Shown here: in pieces, positions 1 to 8,444 of the stretch
Numbering within the stretch: the stretch's first letter is position 1
How the letters are laid out: every line of letters starts with the position of its first letter
Origin: Clostridium sp. CMCC3677
Lineage (GTDB): Bacteria; Bacillota; Clostridia; Clostridiales; Clostridiaceae
Length of the DNA: 64,000 bases
Assembly: GCF_023845585.1 (NCBI RefSeq)
Contig: NZ_JAMQHS010000007.1
Coordinates: 124,001-188,000, forward strand
Reading direction: 5' to 3'
Translations under genes and position numbers: made by a program
Notes under the pieces: model-generated
Seen by the model: only the letters and a program-made list of their open reading frames with translations
What the model was told of the DNA's origin: nothing
Database searches by the model: none

Positions 1-723
1 ATGTAATCCAAAGAACCATAGTAATTGAGATACAAAAATTATAAGTAATACTCCACCTAAACTACCTGCAACACCTTGTAGTGGTTTTTGTAGTGCTAAG
101 AATAATGCCTGATGAACATCTGGTATATTTATAACTATTAATAATTCCTTAACTCCAGCTGTTAAAGCTAAAACTATAATTGATGGCAATAAAGCTGCAA
201 AAGATTTAGAAACTGCTGGTGGAACTCCCTCGGGCATCTTTATAATTAATTTAGGATTTCCTGATAACTTAACAAAAATTTCTGTAACAACTAATGCTAC
301 TATTATAGATATAAATAGTCCTTGAGCTCCTAAGAAAGTAAATGGTAATGCACCTTCAGCATTTGTTGCATATAAAAGCATTGCAGATCCTAATGATAAT
401 ATACCTGCTGCTAATGGATCCTTATCATATCCTTTTGCCAAATGATAAGATATTGTAAATACTATTAATATTGACATAACACCAAAAGAACCATTAGAAA
501 TAGCTACACCCCAAGCTTTCCATCCCACTGGTAATAGCCAATCCAGAAAGTTTTGATACCATTTAAAACCTAAATTATTAAATAATACTGCAAATGCTCC
601 TGCCATAATTAATGGTGTTATTGTTGCAAACCCATCACGTATTGCTACTAAATGCCTTTGAGCACCTATTTTAGCTGCGATAGGTACAAAATGCTCTTCC
701 ATCCAATCAAAAAATTTTTTCAT
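1..723 (-). CDS. PTS cellobiose/beta-glucoside-type EIIC (partial)
   Basis: Membrane channel subunit of a lactose/cellobiose-family phosphotransferase system, moving a beta-glucoside-type sugar across the membrane for phosphorylation by the IIB encoded upstream. The frame begins with ATG after AAGGAGG and stays open to the window edge (241 codons, about half of a normal 430-450 residue IIC). The N-terminus MKKFFDWMEEHFVPIAAKIG followed by RHLVAIRDGFATITPLIMAG is typical of CelB/LicC proteins; several hydrophobic segments follow, including one with GVPPAVSKSFAALLPS. It is the last visible gene of the IIB-IIA-MupG-like-IIC operon. The exact sugar cannot be deduced; C-terminus is outside the window. 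Confidence 0.93.
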   Translation of the reverse strand, partial: MKKFFDWMEEHFVPIAAKIGAQRHLVAIRDGFATITPLIMAGAFAVLFNNLGFKWYQNFLDWLLPVGWKAWGVAISNGSFGVMSILIVFTISYHLAKGYDKDPLAAGILSLGSAMLLYATNAEGALPFTFLGAQGLFISIIVALVVTEIFVKLSGNPKLIIKMPEGVPPAVSKSFAALLPSIIVLALTAGVKELLIVINIPDVHQALFLALQKPLQGVAGSLGGVLLIIFVSQLLWFFGLH

Positions 724-770
724 AGACCTTTTCCTCCTTACTTAGGTATATTTTTTTATTCTTATAACTT

Positions 771-1865
771 TTAACCTTTTACTTCTCTAAAACAAAAACT
801 TGTCCAAGGTTCTATATAATTTAATAAAAATACTTCTTCATCAACTACCTTTCCAACCACATTTGTTTTTCCACTATTTTTCATATCCTTTAATGCAACT
901 TGAAGTTCACCTGCATATCTAGTGTATAAATCCGAATCTATTAATAAATCTCCTCTTTTTATATTTGGAGTATTAACTGCTGGAAAGCGCTTATCTTTAT
1001 ATTTAACTCTACTTTGCGTAGACCTTATCATGTATTCTGATACATCACCTCTATTGTAATGAAATTCTTCAAGAACTATCTTTTTATCAAGTTCTGTTGC
1101 AGTTTCATCAAATTCAATATTAAGCATTAATTTTTCTTTATTTATTTCACTTAATATCTTTAATTCCTGTTCTGATGCAAAAGAATTTGCTATTATTACA
1201 TCATCTATAAGTCCTGTTGCTAAAAAATGTTTAGCTTGTACATCTATTGGTAAGTTTCTATGCATTTCTAAAGTACATAACCCTTCTGATACAGGCCAAG
1301 GTCCATACTTGGCTTCTTTAGAATTTACAAAGGCGGCTGTTCTTAATCCAAGTTCCTTAAATTGTTTTGAACACTTAATAAAATGTTCAAGTGAAAGACC
1401 TGTATATTTATGAGGATAGAAATTATGACATCCATATAGATTATCAATATTGGATTTGTAAGATAAAATATTATCTATATACTTAGTCCCATTGCTCATA
1501 TTAAGTTCTATTTTTAATCCATACTCATTAAAACTCATGATAGATTCCTCTAATCCACTAAAGCCTAAGTCTAGCCTTATTCCATCTAATCCAATATCTT
1601 TAAACACTTTTAGGTCATATATAGATGCCCCTAAACTTTTAAATACACTTGGATCTAAATCTGCAATCACCTCCATATTTTCTTCTTTAGCTGCACATAA
1701 CATAGTTTTGAAATCACTAATTACATCTTCAGTGTTTTTATCAGCTACAGAAATTAAGCATGTAAAGATTCTTTTAAATCCATATTTGCCAGCTAAATGT
1801 ATATACTTCACAATTTCATTTATATCTGCATGATTAGGATAAACTGAAATCCCGAGTCCTATCAT
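771..1865 (-). CDS. DUF871 / MupG-like 6-phospho-sugar glycosidase
   Basis: TIM-barrel plus small C-terminal beta-domain protein of the DUF871 family, to which the Staphylococcus aureus 6-phospho-N-acetylmuramidase MupG (GH170) belongs. Family features seen: N-terminal GLGISVYPNH, central HNFYPHKYTGLS, and C-terminal NTPNIKRGDLLIDSDLYTRY. Likely cytoplasmic, hydrolysing a phosphorylated disaccharide imported by the PTS. I place the start at the second ATG (364 residues) because GGGGG sits about 8 nt before it, whereas the first ATG (position 1880) lacks a well-spaced site. It sits between IIA and IIC, so it shares the sigma-54 operon. The substrate could be MurNAc-GlcNAc-6P-like or another 6-phospho-disaccharide; the companion GH4 enzyme suggests beta-glucosides. 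Confidence 0.8.
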   Translation of the reverse strand: MIGLGISVYPNHADINEIVKYIHLAGKYGFKRIFTCLISVADKNTEDVISDFKTMLCAAKEENMEVIADLDPSVFKSLGASIYDLKVFKDIGLDGIRLDLGFSGLEESIMSFNEYGLKIELNMSNGTKYIDNILSYKSNIDNLYGCHNFYPHKYTGLSLEHFIKCSKQFKELGLRTAAFVNSKEAKYGPWPVSEGLCTLEMHRNLPIDVQAKHFLATGLIDDVIIANSFASEQELKILSEINKEKLMLNIEFDETATELDKKIVLEEFHYNRGDVSEYMIRSTQSRVKYKDKRFPAVNTPNIKRGDLLIDSDLYTRYAGELQVALKDMKNSGKTNVVGKVVDEEVFLLNYIEPWTSFCFREVKG

Positions 1866-1933
1866 TCTTTCATCCCCCATTCCATATAATAAGCTCCTAT
1901 TGTTGGAGATACTTCTTCATCTAATTAACTTTA

Positions 1934-2248
1934 TTACTTATTTAGCTTATCATCAAATTTCTCATACATATCTATGAATTCAATAGCAAGAGATTTTACT
2001 GTCATGCTTGTCATCAAATGATCTTGAGCATGTACCATAAGCAATGACACCTCTATTTTTTCTCCACCAGCTTCTTTTTGTATTAAAGATGATTGAACAT
2101 TATGAGCTTTTGACATTTCTTCATCAGCTTTTTCTATCAATTCCCTAGCTTTATTTAAATCTCCCTTTTTAGCACATTGAATTGCTTCCATTGAATAACT
2201 TCTAACTTCCCCACTATGAACTATAAGATTCATTATTATTTCTTCCAT
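1934..2248 (-). CDS. PTS lactose/cellobiose-type EIIA
   Basis: Small three-helix IIA subunit (104 residues, normal size) that passes phosphate from HPr to the IIB protein. The active-site histidine is visible as His73 in VHAQDHLM, and Asp76 would be the metal-coordinating partner; both match the lactose/cellobiose IIA signature. The start ATG follows GGGGAGAAACT. It lies 22 bp downstream of the IIB gene and about 70 bp upstream of the MupG-like gene, in one operon. Confidence 0.93.
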   Translation of the reverse strand: MEEIIMNLIVHSGEVRSYSMEAIQCAKKGDLNKARELIEKADEEMSKAHNVQSSLIQKEAGGEKIEVSLLMVHAQDHLMTSMTVKSLAIEFIDMYEKFDDKLNK

Positions 2249-2270
2249 ATAGTTTCTCCCCTTTTTTTGA

Positions 2271-2582
2271 TTATTTATTATCTATAAGTTCTAAAGCCCT
2301 TGCTAGTACTTTCTTTCCATTCATTGTTCCATAATCAATAGTGTTTATAACTTCTACTGGCACATTCTTATCAGCTAGGCTTTTTTGAAATTGTTTTAAT
2401 AAAAATCTAACTTGTGGCCCTAATAATAAAATATCAATATTATCTATATGATCTTTAACTTGTGCTTCTCCTGTTGCTTCTATACTACATTCAATTCCCT
2501 TCTCTTTTGCTGCTGCTTGCATTTTTGAAACTAATAAACTAGTAGACATTCCTGCACAACAAACTAACAATATCTTTTTCAC
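2271..2582 (-). CDS. PTS cellobiose-type EIIB
   Basis: IIB subunit of a cellobiose/lichenan-family PTS, receiving phosphate from IIA on a cysteine and transferring it to sugar bound in IIC. The N-terminal CCAGMSTSLLVSKMQ aligns with ChbB CSAGMSTSLLVSKM, making Cys8 the phospho-acceptor; LLLGPQVRF and the C-terminal helix are also typical. The start codon is GTG, preceded by AGGAGG at 7 nt. It is the first gene of the operon and follows a sigma-54 type promoter about 100 bp upstream. Confidence 0.94.
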   Translation of the reverse strand: MKKILLVCCAGMSTSLLVSKMQAAAKEKGIECSIEATGEAQVKDHIDNIDILLLGPQVRFLLKQFQKSLADKNVPVEVINTIDYGTMNGKKVLARALELIDNK

Positions 2583-2601
2583 TTAAAATCCTCCTTTAAA
2601 T

Positions 2602-2640
2602 TTACAGTTTTATGTTACAGTTTTATATTACAGTTTTAAA
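2602..2640. repeat. Three tandem 13-bp repeats in IIB leader
   Basis: Three head-to-tail copies of TTACAGTTTTATR (2602-2614, 2615-2627, 2628-2640; the last diverges at its end) lie between the sigma-54 promoter and the IIB ribosome-binding site. Function unknown; they would be in the 5' untranslated RNA. Confidence 0.85.
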
Positions 2641-2685
2641 ACATATTCATTCTTGTTTATTATTTTTACCTTACACCTATATACT

Positions 2686-2703
2686 AAGCAATAACCATGC
2701 CAA
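2686..2703 (-). promoter_or_regulatory. Sigma-54 (-24/-12) promoter of the PTS operon
   Basis: On the minus strand the sequence reads TTGGCAT, 5 nt, TTGCTT, matching the sigma-54 consensus TGGCAC-N5-TTGCW closely with correct GG/GC spacing. It lies about 105 nt before the IIB start, and the neighbouring regulator has a GAFTGA-containing AAA+ domain that would activate such a promoter. Confidence 0.88.
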
Positions 2704-2785
2704 AATTTATATTAAAGAAATTTTTCTTTAAAATCATGTTTTTCCTATGTTTATAGTCTATTCTCATATTGTAAAAATCTCAAAA

Positions 2786-2813
2786 AAAGTGTGTAAAATC
2801 AATTACACACTTT
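2786..2813 (-). terminator. Intrinsic terminator of the LevR-type gene
   Basis: Perfect 11-bp inverted repeat (AAAGTGTGTAA / TTACACACTTT, 6-nt loop) followed on the minus strand by a run of T. It lies 70 bp after the regulator stop codon. Confidence 0.8.
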
Positions 2814-2881
2814 CTTATTTTTACACTCTATATAAAGTTAACTCCTTATATCACAATCTACAGTTAAGTTATAACTAATAT

Positions 2882-5623
2882 TTACACTATATTTTCTACA
2901 ACCATTCTAACTATATAAGCTAATTCATCATCACCAATTTCAATATTATAATTATTTTCTAAAATGCCTAAACTTTTTCTAATAATCAAAAACTCCTTTA
3001 AATACTTGTATCTATATTCTTCTAATTCATTAAACTTAGTCTGATTCATTCCATGTTTTAGTTTGTCTATAAGAAAGCTTATATGAATTAGAATTCCAAT
3101 TTGTATATCATGTTGAATTTTAACATTCAAACTTTCTTCTATATCTCTTATAATATTTCTAATGTCACTAATTAAAGCCATACAATTAATTTCTGTTATT
3201 TCATTTTCTAATGCTTTTCTTACTTTTAAGAAATTACTCTCTATTTCAATTAAATCATCTAATTGCTTTACTCCATATTCCATAAAAACATCCTGTGCAG
3301 ATACAAATGGTACTCCTTCAATAAATATATTTACAGTTCCAACCACAGCTAATATTATATATTTTTCTTTCAATGTACTTACCTTTTTTAAGAAATCTTC
3401 TTTATCTAATATATCAATAGAAATAATGCTAACCTTTTCTATGTTTTTCAAACTACAACTTATTCTTGTTTTTATTCTTTCCGCTGCACCTTCTCCTGTA
3501 AAACAAGTTGTAATTATTATAAATTCTTTATGGTGGCTATAATATTCCTTAGACATTTGTATTGAAGTTCTTCCTATTTCTTGACATGAACTATAAATAG
3601 AATCTAAACTTCTTCCATTTATTGCTTTCCTTCCTGCCTCTATAACAGTTAATGTTGTTACCATGTCCACTGTCTTAACTTTAATACCTAATTCATCACT
3701 AATGATACTTCCAAAATTAATCAATGATCCCATATCCACCAATATTAATAATCCTTTTTTAGTATTCATTTCTTTAATTTTTTCTTTAGCCTTTTTAAAC
3801 ATAACCTCTGCCTTCATTGTTAACGGCATATCTAATGATTGTATATATTCTTCCCCTATAAGTATATTAGCTACTTCAGTAATGCTGCTGGCCGTACTTC
3901 TTCCATGCATCATAACAAGGACACTAACTTTTTCTTCTACGTATTCACGAGCTTCATCATCACATGCAGATAAAAACATAGTTACATATCCAATCTCATC
4001 TAAAGGAACATCTACATTAAATTCTTTTTCAATAATTTTAACTATCTCCATGGCTACATTGAATTCTTCTCTATATTGAACTCTAATAATATTAAGTTTA
4101 GGATGATATATCTTTTTTCCACAAGTAATTCTCTCAATACTCCCTTGTAAATGTAGTGAAAGTCCAAAATAAACTCTTTGATTAAATTCTCTGTTTAATC
4201 TTTTAGAAGCTATAGATAACATATTTTCAACAACTCTTATTATTTTTAATCCAACAATCTTAGAAATTTCTTCTTTTTTTAAATTTGTATTTATTGTATT
4301 TATATACTTTTTAAAATACTCTTCAAAATCAATATTTAAAATATTATTAATACTTTCTTCATCAATTCCTTGATTCTTTAATAATTCTACCTTATTTTCT
4401 ATAATTGAATAAAAGCTCTTATTTTTAACATTATTAGATTCACCAAATTCTAATTCAAAATTTCTTTGAAAATTATCTTTACTTGAAAATCTTAAAATAT
4501 CAGTAATATTTTTAACTATAACCTCTATTTCTTCCCTATGTTCTTGAATTTTCATTATTCCTTTTTGAACTCTAGGCTGTAATTCTTTTTGATCTACTAA
4601 AATATAATTGCTCTTATTTATTTTATAATTTAAAAATGCCTTAGCACACGAAAGTTGAACATCACTTTTTAATTGTCCTATATTGTTAGGACAATCATAT
4701 AGCAAAAAGGATATTATTGAATTTTTACTTACATATATACTTTTACCAAGTCTTAATGATTCCGCTATTATAAATTCACTTAACAGCCTATATCTTTCTT
4801 CTAGCATTCTCTCTCTAAGTGGTGGTAATACTATTGTCATTGGAATTCTTCTAGTAAATGTCTTTAATAAAAATGATTCAGGTGATTCTGTGGTTGCTGC
4901 TATAATTTGTACTTCTGCTCTTATTTTCTTTTCTGTATCACCTAAAGCTCTAAAATATCCTTTATCAATAAAAGTAAATAGCATTTCTTGTCCTTGTGGA
5001 GACAATCTATGTATCTCATCCAAGAAAAATATTCCACCATCTGCTTTTTTTAATAAACCTTCTTTATCACTATCAGCACCAGTAAATGCTCCTTTTTTTA
5101 TTCCAAATATTTGCCCAATAACTAATTGAGGGTTATCAGCATAATCTGCACAATTAAACCTGACAAATGGTGCATCATTCAATATCATATTAGACTCTTT
5201 TGCAAAGTAATACATAACTTCAGCAAATAATGATTTTCCAACACCAGTTTCACCTAATATTAAAGTGTGAAGTCCTCTAGGTGGATATAATATAGCTGCT
5301 TTTGCTTGTTGTATTGGCAATTTTAGTGAATGTTTTGAACCAACAAGCATCTCTAAACTATCTTTTTTATTAACTGTTCGCTCTTTACTATTTTCGCTTA
5401 AATTATTATTTTGTTTTATTTTTATACTACTATATACAACTGGTCTTCCATCCTTTTTATCCAATCTTTTATCTTTATACAGTTCATTTAGATATCTACT
5501 TACATTAGTACGATCTAATTTCATATATAAACTTAATTGAGTAGCTGTTACTCCTTTTTCACTTTTACTTTCAAGCTCTAGTAGTTTTTTCATAACCTCT
5601 TCTTTTCTAGTTATGTTAACCAT
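2882..5623 (-). CDS. LevR/CelR-type sigma-54 transcriptional activator with PRDs
   Basis: Large regulator (913 residues, normal for LevR/ManR/CelR types) activating a sigma-54 PTS promoter in response to sugar through PTS phosphorylation. Order seen: N-terminal winged helix (about 1-60); AAA+ domain with Walker A GETGVGKS, sigma-54 contact motif GAFTGA and Walker B GGIFFLDEIHRL (about 85-350); first PRD (about 430-540, conserved HL.. and .DEIGYVTMFL); an EIIA-Man-like domain containing MMHGRSTASS (about 555-680); a IIB-like stretch and second PRD to the C-terminus (EIGDDELAYIVRMV). It is monocistronic: a terminator follows and its target promoter lies 180 bp downstream. The GH4 gene upstream may be co-regulated. 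Confidence 0.94.
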   Translation of the reverse strand: MVNITRKEEVMKKLLELESKSEKGVTATQLSLYMKLDRTNVSRYLNELYKDKRLDKKDGRPVVYSSIKIKQNNNLSENSKERTVNKKDSLEMLVGSKHSLKLPIQQAKAAILYPPRGLHTLILGETGVGKSLFAEVMYYFAKESNMILNDAPFVRFNCADYADNPQLVIGQIFGIKKGAFTGADSDKEGLLKKADGGIFFLDEIHRLSPQGQEMLFTFIDKGYFRALGDTEKKIRAEVQIIAATTESPESFLLKTFTRRIPMTIVLPPLRERMLEERYRLLSEFIIAESLRLGKSIYVSKNSIISFLLYDCPNNIGQLKSDVQLSCAKAFLNYKINKSNYILVDQKELQPRVQKGIMKIQEHREEIEVIVKNITDILRFSSKDNFQRNFELEFGESNNVKNKSFYSIIENKVELLKNQGIDEESINNILNIDFEEYFKKYINTINTNLKKEEISKIVGLKIIRVVENMLSIASKRLNREFNQRVYFGLSLHLQGSIERITCGKKIYHPKLNIIRVQYREEFNVAMEIVKIIEKEFNVDVPLDEIGYVTMFLSACDDEAREYVEEKVSVLVMMHGRSTASSITEVANILIGEEYIQSLDMPLTMKAEVMFKKAKEKIKEMNTKKGLLILVDMGSLINFGSIISDELGIKVKTVDMVTTLTVIEAGRKAINGRSLDSIYSSCQEIGRTSIQMSKEYYSHHKEFIIITTCFTGEGAAERIKTRISCSLKNIEKVSIISIDILDKEDFLKKVSTLKEKYIILAVVGTVNIFIEGVPFVSAQDVFMEYGVKQLDDLIEIESNFLKVRKALENEITEINCMALISDIRNIIRDIEESLNVKIQHDIQIGILIHISFLIDKLKHGMNQTKFNELEEYRYKYLKEFLIIRKSLGILENNYNIEIGDDELAYIVRMVVENIV

Positions 5624-5733
5624 TATAATCCCCCCTTCCTATATAAAAGTTAGTTTCTTAATATTAGACTTTATTTTAATATAATCCCTATATTAATACA
5701 CAAAATTGAACAAAATACTTGACTTCATACATA

Positions 5734-5772
5734 AAAAACTATTCAAAATGTTTTTTATTCTGAATAGTTTTT
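5734..5772 (-). terminator. Terminator after GH4 gene
   Basis: 12-bp inverted repeat AAAAACTATTCA / TGAATAGTTTTT, 170 bp beyond the GH4 stop and before the LevR-type gene; it has A/T runs on both sides so can act either way. The rest of 5624-5941 shows no gene. Confidence 0.7.
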
Positions 5773-5941
5773 CATTGTCAATTAAACAAAACATGTTATC
5801 TATAAGCTTTTATACAATCTAACTATGCTCTGTACTATACATAATCCTTACAGACTCATTGATAACAAATTTATAACCATTAGTTTTTATAAGCTCTATC
5901 TAAATATAATAATTATGCTTGTACTAAAATACCACTAGTTC

Positions 5942-7288
5942 TTAAAGTATAGCGTCTCCTTTAAATTGAGGTAAATACTTTTTATGTGCTAAAAGTAATT
6001 CATCTAATACTGTCTTTGCAACATTACCACTTGGAACTAATGGATTTATTATAAAAGCTTGTAATGCTTTATTATAATCACCACTAATTGCTGCTAAAAT
6101 GGTTTCTTGTTCCATAGATTTCATTAATTGAAGCATTCCCCTTGATGATGCATCTAATTGTCCAAAACATATTGGTTCTGGACCATGTGATGTTATTATA
6201 CTTGAAACTTCTGCAACAGAATCATATGGAAGATCTATAATTGCTCCTTTGTTTAAAGTGCTCACCACCATAATATTTCTTTTATCGTTAAATATTGAAC
6301 TTATAACTTCACATGCTGAATCGCTATAATAAGCTCCACCTCTTTTAGTTAATTGTTCTGGTTTATAATCTAAATTAACATCTTTGTATAATTCAAACAA
6401 TTCCTCTTCTGTTTTTTTAACAACCTCAGCTCTTGTTTCTCCCTTTGAAAAACCTTCCAGTTCTTCATTTAGCATATCATCTGTAGCATAATAGTAATTA
6501 TGGTATGGACACGGTAATAATCCTAAATCTTTTATTTGTTCATATATAAATTTTGATTCTTTAATATTTGCTACTACCGCTTCATTATTTGAATTTTCAT
6601 TAATTGGATTATATAATAATTCTATTAATTCTTTTGTTCTTTCATTTCCACAACTATCCCATACCCTATGATAGTGAAAATGATTTATTCCTCCAAACTT
6701 AAAAAATAAATCTTCTTCTTCAAGTTCTAATGCTTTACTATCTTGTTTTATACAATTGATTGGAACATTACATAATCCTATAGTTTTATTCCATTCTCCA
6801 TATTTAATAGCTGCTTCAGTTATCATACCTGCTGGATTTGTAAAATTTATAAGCCATGCATTTGGACATAATTCTTTTATATCTTCAATTATTTCTAAAA
6901 TAACTGGAATTGTCCTAAAGGCTTTAAACATTCCACCTGCACCATTGGTTTCTTGTCCCATTAGTCCATGGCTTAAAGGAATTCTTTCATCCTTTATTCT
7001 CGCATCCAAAAGGCCTACTCTAAATTGAGTTGTTACAAAGTCAGCATCCTTTAATGCCTCTCTTCTATTTAAAGTTAAATTAATTTTCCAATTTAATTTA
7101 GCTGCCTTAATCATTCTTTTAGCCATAGCACCAACAATTTCTAGTTTTTCTTTTCCATCTTCAATATCTACAAGCCAAATTTCTTTAATTGGAAGTTCAT
7201 TACTACGCTTTATAAATCCTTCAATTAATTCAGGAGTATAACTTGAACCCCCTCCAATAGTAACTATTTTTATTTCTTTTTTATCCAT
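5942..7288 (-). CDS. GH4 6-phospho-beta-glucosidase (CelF/LicH-like)
   Basis: NAD- and Mn-dependent glycoside hydrolase family 4 enzyme, cleaving phosphorylated disaccharides delivered by the PTS. N-terminal Rossmann motif IVTIGGGSSYTPELIEGF, then GQETNGAGGMFKAFRTIP, INFTNPAGMITEA, and the metal-binding Cys in GLCNVPINC with GGINHFHY downstream are all GH4 hallmarks. 448 residues, the usual size. I start it at the second ATG because GGAGG lies 8 nt before it; an upstream in-frame ATG (7303) overlaps that site. It has its own terminator, so it is probably a single-gene unit of the adjacent sugar regulon. Beta- versus alpha-specificity is inferred from the cellobiose-type PTS. Confidence 0.9.
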   Translation of the reverse strand: MDKKEIKIVTIGGGSSYTPELIEGFIKRSNELPIKEIWLVDIEDGKEKLEIVGAMAKRMIKAAKLNWKINLTLNRREALKDADFVTTQFRVGLLDARIKDERIPLSHGLMGQETNGAGGMFKAFRTIPVILEIIEDIKELCPNAWLINFTNPAGMITEAAIKYGEWNKTIGLCNVPINCIKQDSKALELEEEDLFFKFGGINHFHYHRVWDSCGNERTKELIELLYNPINENSNNEAVVANIKESKFIYEQIKDLGLLPCPYHNYYYATDDMLNEELEGFSKGETRAEVVKKTEEELFELYKDVNLDYKPEQLTKRGGAYYSDSACEVISSIFNDKRNIMVVSTLNKGAIIDLPYDSVAEVSSIITSHGPEPICFGQLDASSRGMLQLMKSMEQETILAAISGDYNKALQAFIINPLVPSGNVAKTVLDELLLAHKKYLPQFKGDAIL

Positions 7289-7426
7289 ATTTTTAACCTC
7301 CATAAAAATTATTTGTTAAACAATATGAATATGTTTACACAATTGCTGAATTAGCATTTTAAAACATAAAATACTACTATTTATTTAAAATATTTTGTAA
7401 GGTATATTTTTAATCATTCATTAAAT

Positions 7427-8008
7427 TCAGCAATCTTTTAGTAAAACTGTATGTATTATTAAAATTAATGTTTTTTTAATTTTATTTCTAACTTCATCAG
7501 GCAATTCACACTTTAATGTTCTTTCTAATAATCCCTTATTTTTTATTCCATTTGATATTAGATAGTCCTCTATGAAATTCACTTTTTTCTCTCTATTTGG
7601 AATTAACTGATATATAACGTACCAATCCTCTAAAGAAGTTAATGGTATATTTACTCCATTTATATTCTTAAATTCTGAAATTGACTTATTATCAAAAGTA
7701 TATTTAAATACTCCACCATTATAGTTAATGTTTAATCCAGCCATGACATCAATATCAATTCCATTCACAACATATTCATAAAAGTATTTTGTAGAATATG
7801 TCTTTGACTCTTTTCTTTCTTTCTTTTCTCCAATACTTTTTAAAATTTTATCGACTCTTTCAATATCATTTGTGTCTACTAAAACATCAATATCATTAGG
7901 ATGATCTGCAAGTCCATAACTATTTAATAAAATAGATGCTCCTACAGCCCACACTACTCCACTATCATTTAATTTTTCTCCTATGTAACTTAAAGTCTTA
8001 AAAATCAT
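7427..8008 (-). CDS. Nucleotidyltransferase-like protein
   Basis: 193-residue protein with the minimal nucleotidyltransferase signature: VGASILLNSYGL followed by DIDVLVDTND, then a second acidic stretch GIDIDVMAGL. This resembles uncharacterised members of the aminoglycoside/antitoxin-type nucleotidyltransferase fold; the substrate is unknown. The start at 8008 is chosen because GAGGTGG stands directly before it; an earlier ATG (8020) overlaps that ribosome site. It stands alone, with no HEPN partner visible, which weighs against a MNT/HEPN toxin pair. Confidence 0.7.
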   Translation of the reverse strand: MIFKTLSYIGEKLNDSGVVWAVGASILLNSYGLADHPNDIDVLVDTNDIERVDKILKSIGEKKERKESKTYSTKYFYEYVVNGIDIDVMAGLNINYNGGVFKYTFDNKSISEFKNINGVNIPLTSLEDWYVIYQLIPNREKKVNFIEDYLISNGIKNKGLLERTLKCELPDEVRNKIKKTLILIIHTVLLKDC

Positions 8009-8253
8009 TGTCCACCTCATAAGTTGATTTTTTTATTGTTAATCTCTTATTATTATATTAATAATATCTTTTTATATATACAAAGCAAAGGAGTTATTGA
8101 AATAATAATACATAGCCATAATGCATATAAGTTTCTCCCCCTATGTATCTTAAATTCTTCTATATTATAATATCTTTTGTTAAATTATAACATATTTATC
8201 TGTTTGTGTTATAATTTAGCAAAAGATTAAATTTATATTTAGGAGTAATAATT

Positions 8254-8304
8254 ATGAAATTTAATGCTACTTATATTAAACTTTCACGTGGTAATTTAAT
8301 ATAA
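8254..8304 (+). CDS. Possible 16-residue peptide gene
   Basis: ATG after TTTAGGAGTAATAATT opens a 16-codon frame (MKFNATYIKLSRGNLI) ending at TAA and directly followed by a strong terminator. A TATAAT box lies at 8210-8215. The compact arrangement of -10 box, ribosome site, short frame and terminator suggests a real small transcript, but the frame is too short to judge coding by composition. It could instead be a small RNA. The rest of 8021-8444 holds no other gene. Confidence 0.4.
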   Translation: MKFNATYIKLSRGNLI

Positions 8305-8305
8305 T

Positions 8306-8351
8306 AAAAAAAGAACTCCTTGCTTATAATGATTAAGCAAAGAATTTTTTT
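8306..8351 (+). terminator. Intrinsic terminator
   Basis: Hairpin with TTGCTTA / TAAGCAA core extended by AAAGAA..TTCTTT-type pairing and followed by seven T; A-rich on the other side, so it may work in both directions. Confidence 0.8.
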
Positions 8352-8444
8352 ATCTGTATTAACTTAATTAAACTAATATTTATTTTTAGAATTTTAAATT
8401 AAATTTCCTATTTTATAAACTTCATATTAAAATACAAACATAAT

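Noticed and set aside
2602-2640. CRISPR-like repeats
   Set aside because: Units are 13 bp, directly abutting with no spacers, and no cas genes are present.
2786-2813. Enhancer site for the sigma-54 activator
   Set aside because: Spacing would fit, but the perfect stem with a T-run right after the regulator gene is better explained as its terminator.
7427-8008. MNT/HEPN toxin-antitoxin module
   Set aside because: The nucleotidyltransferase-like protein has no HEPN partner; neighbours are unrelated and widely spaced.
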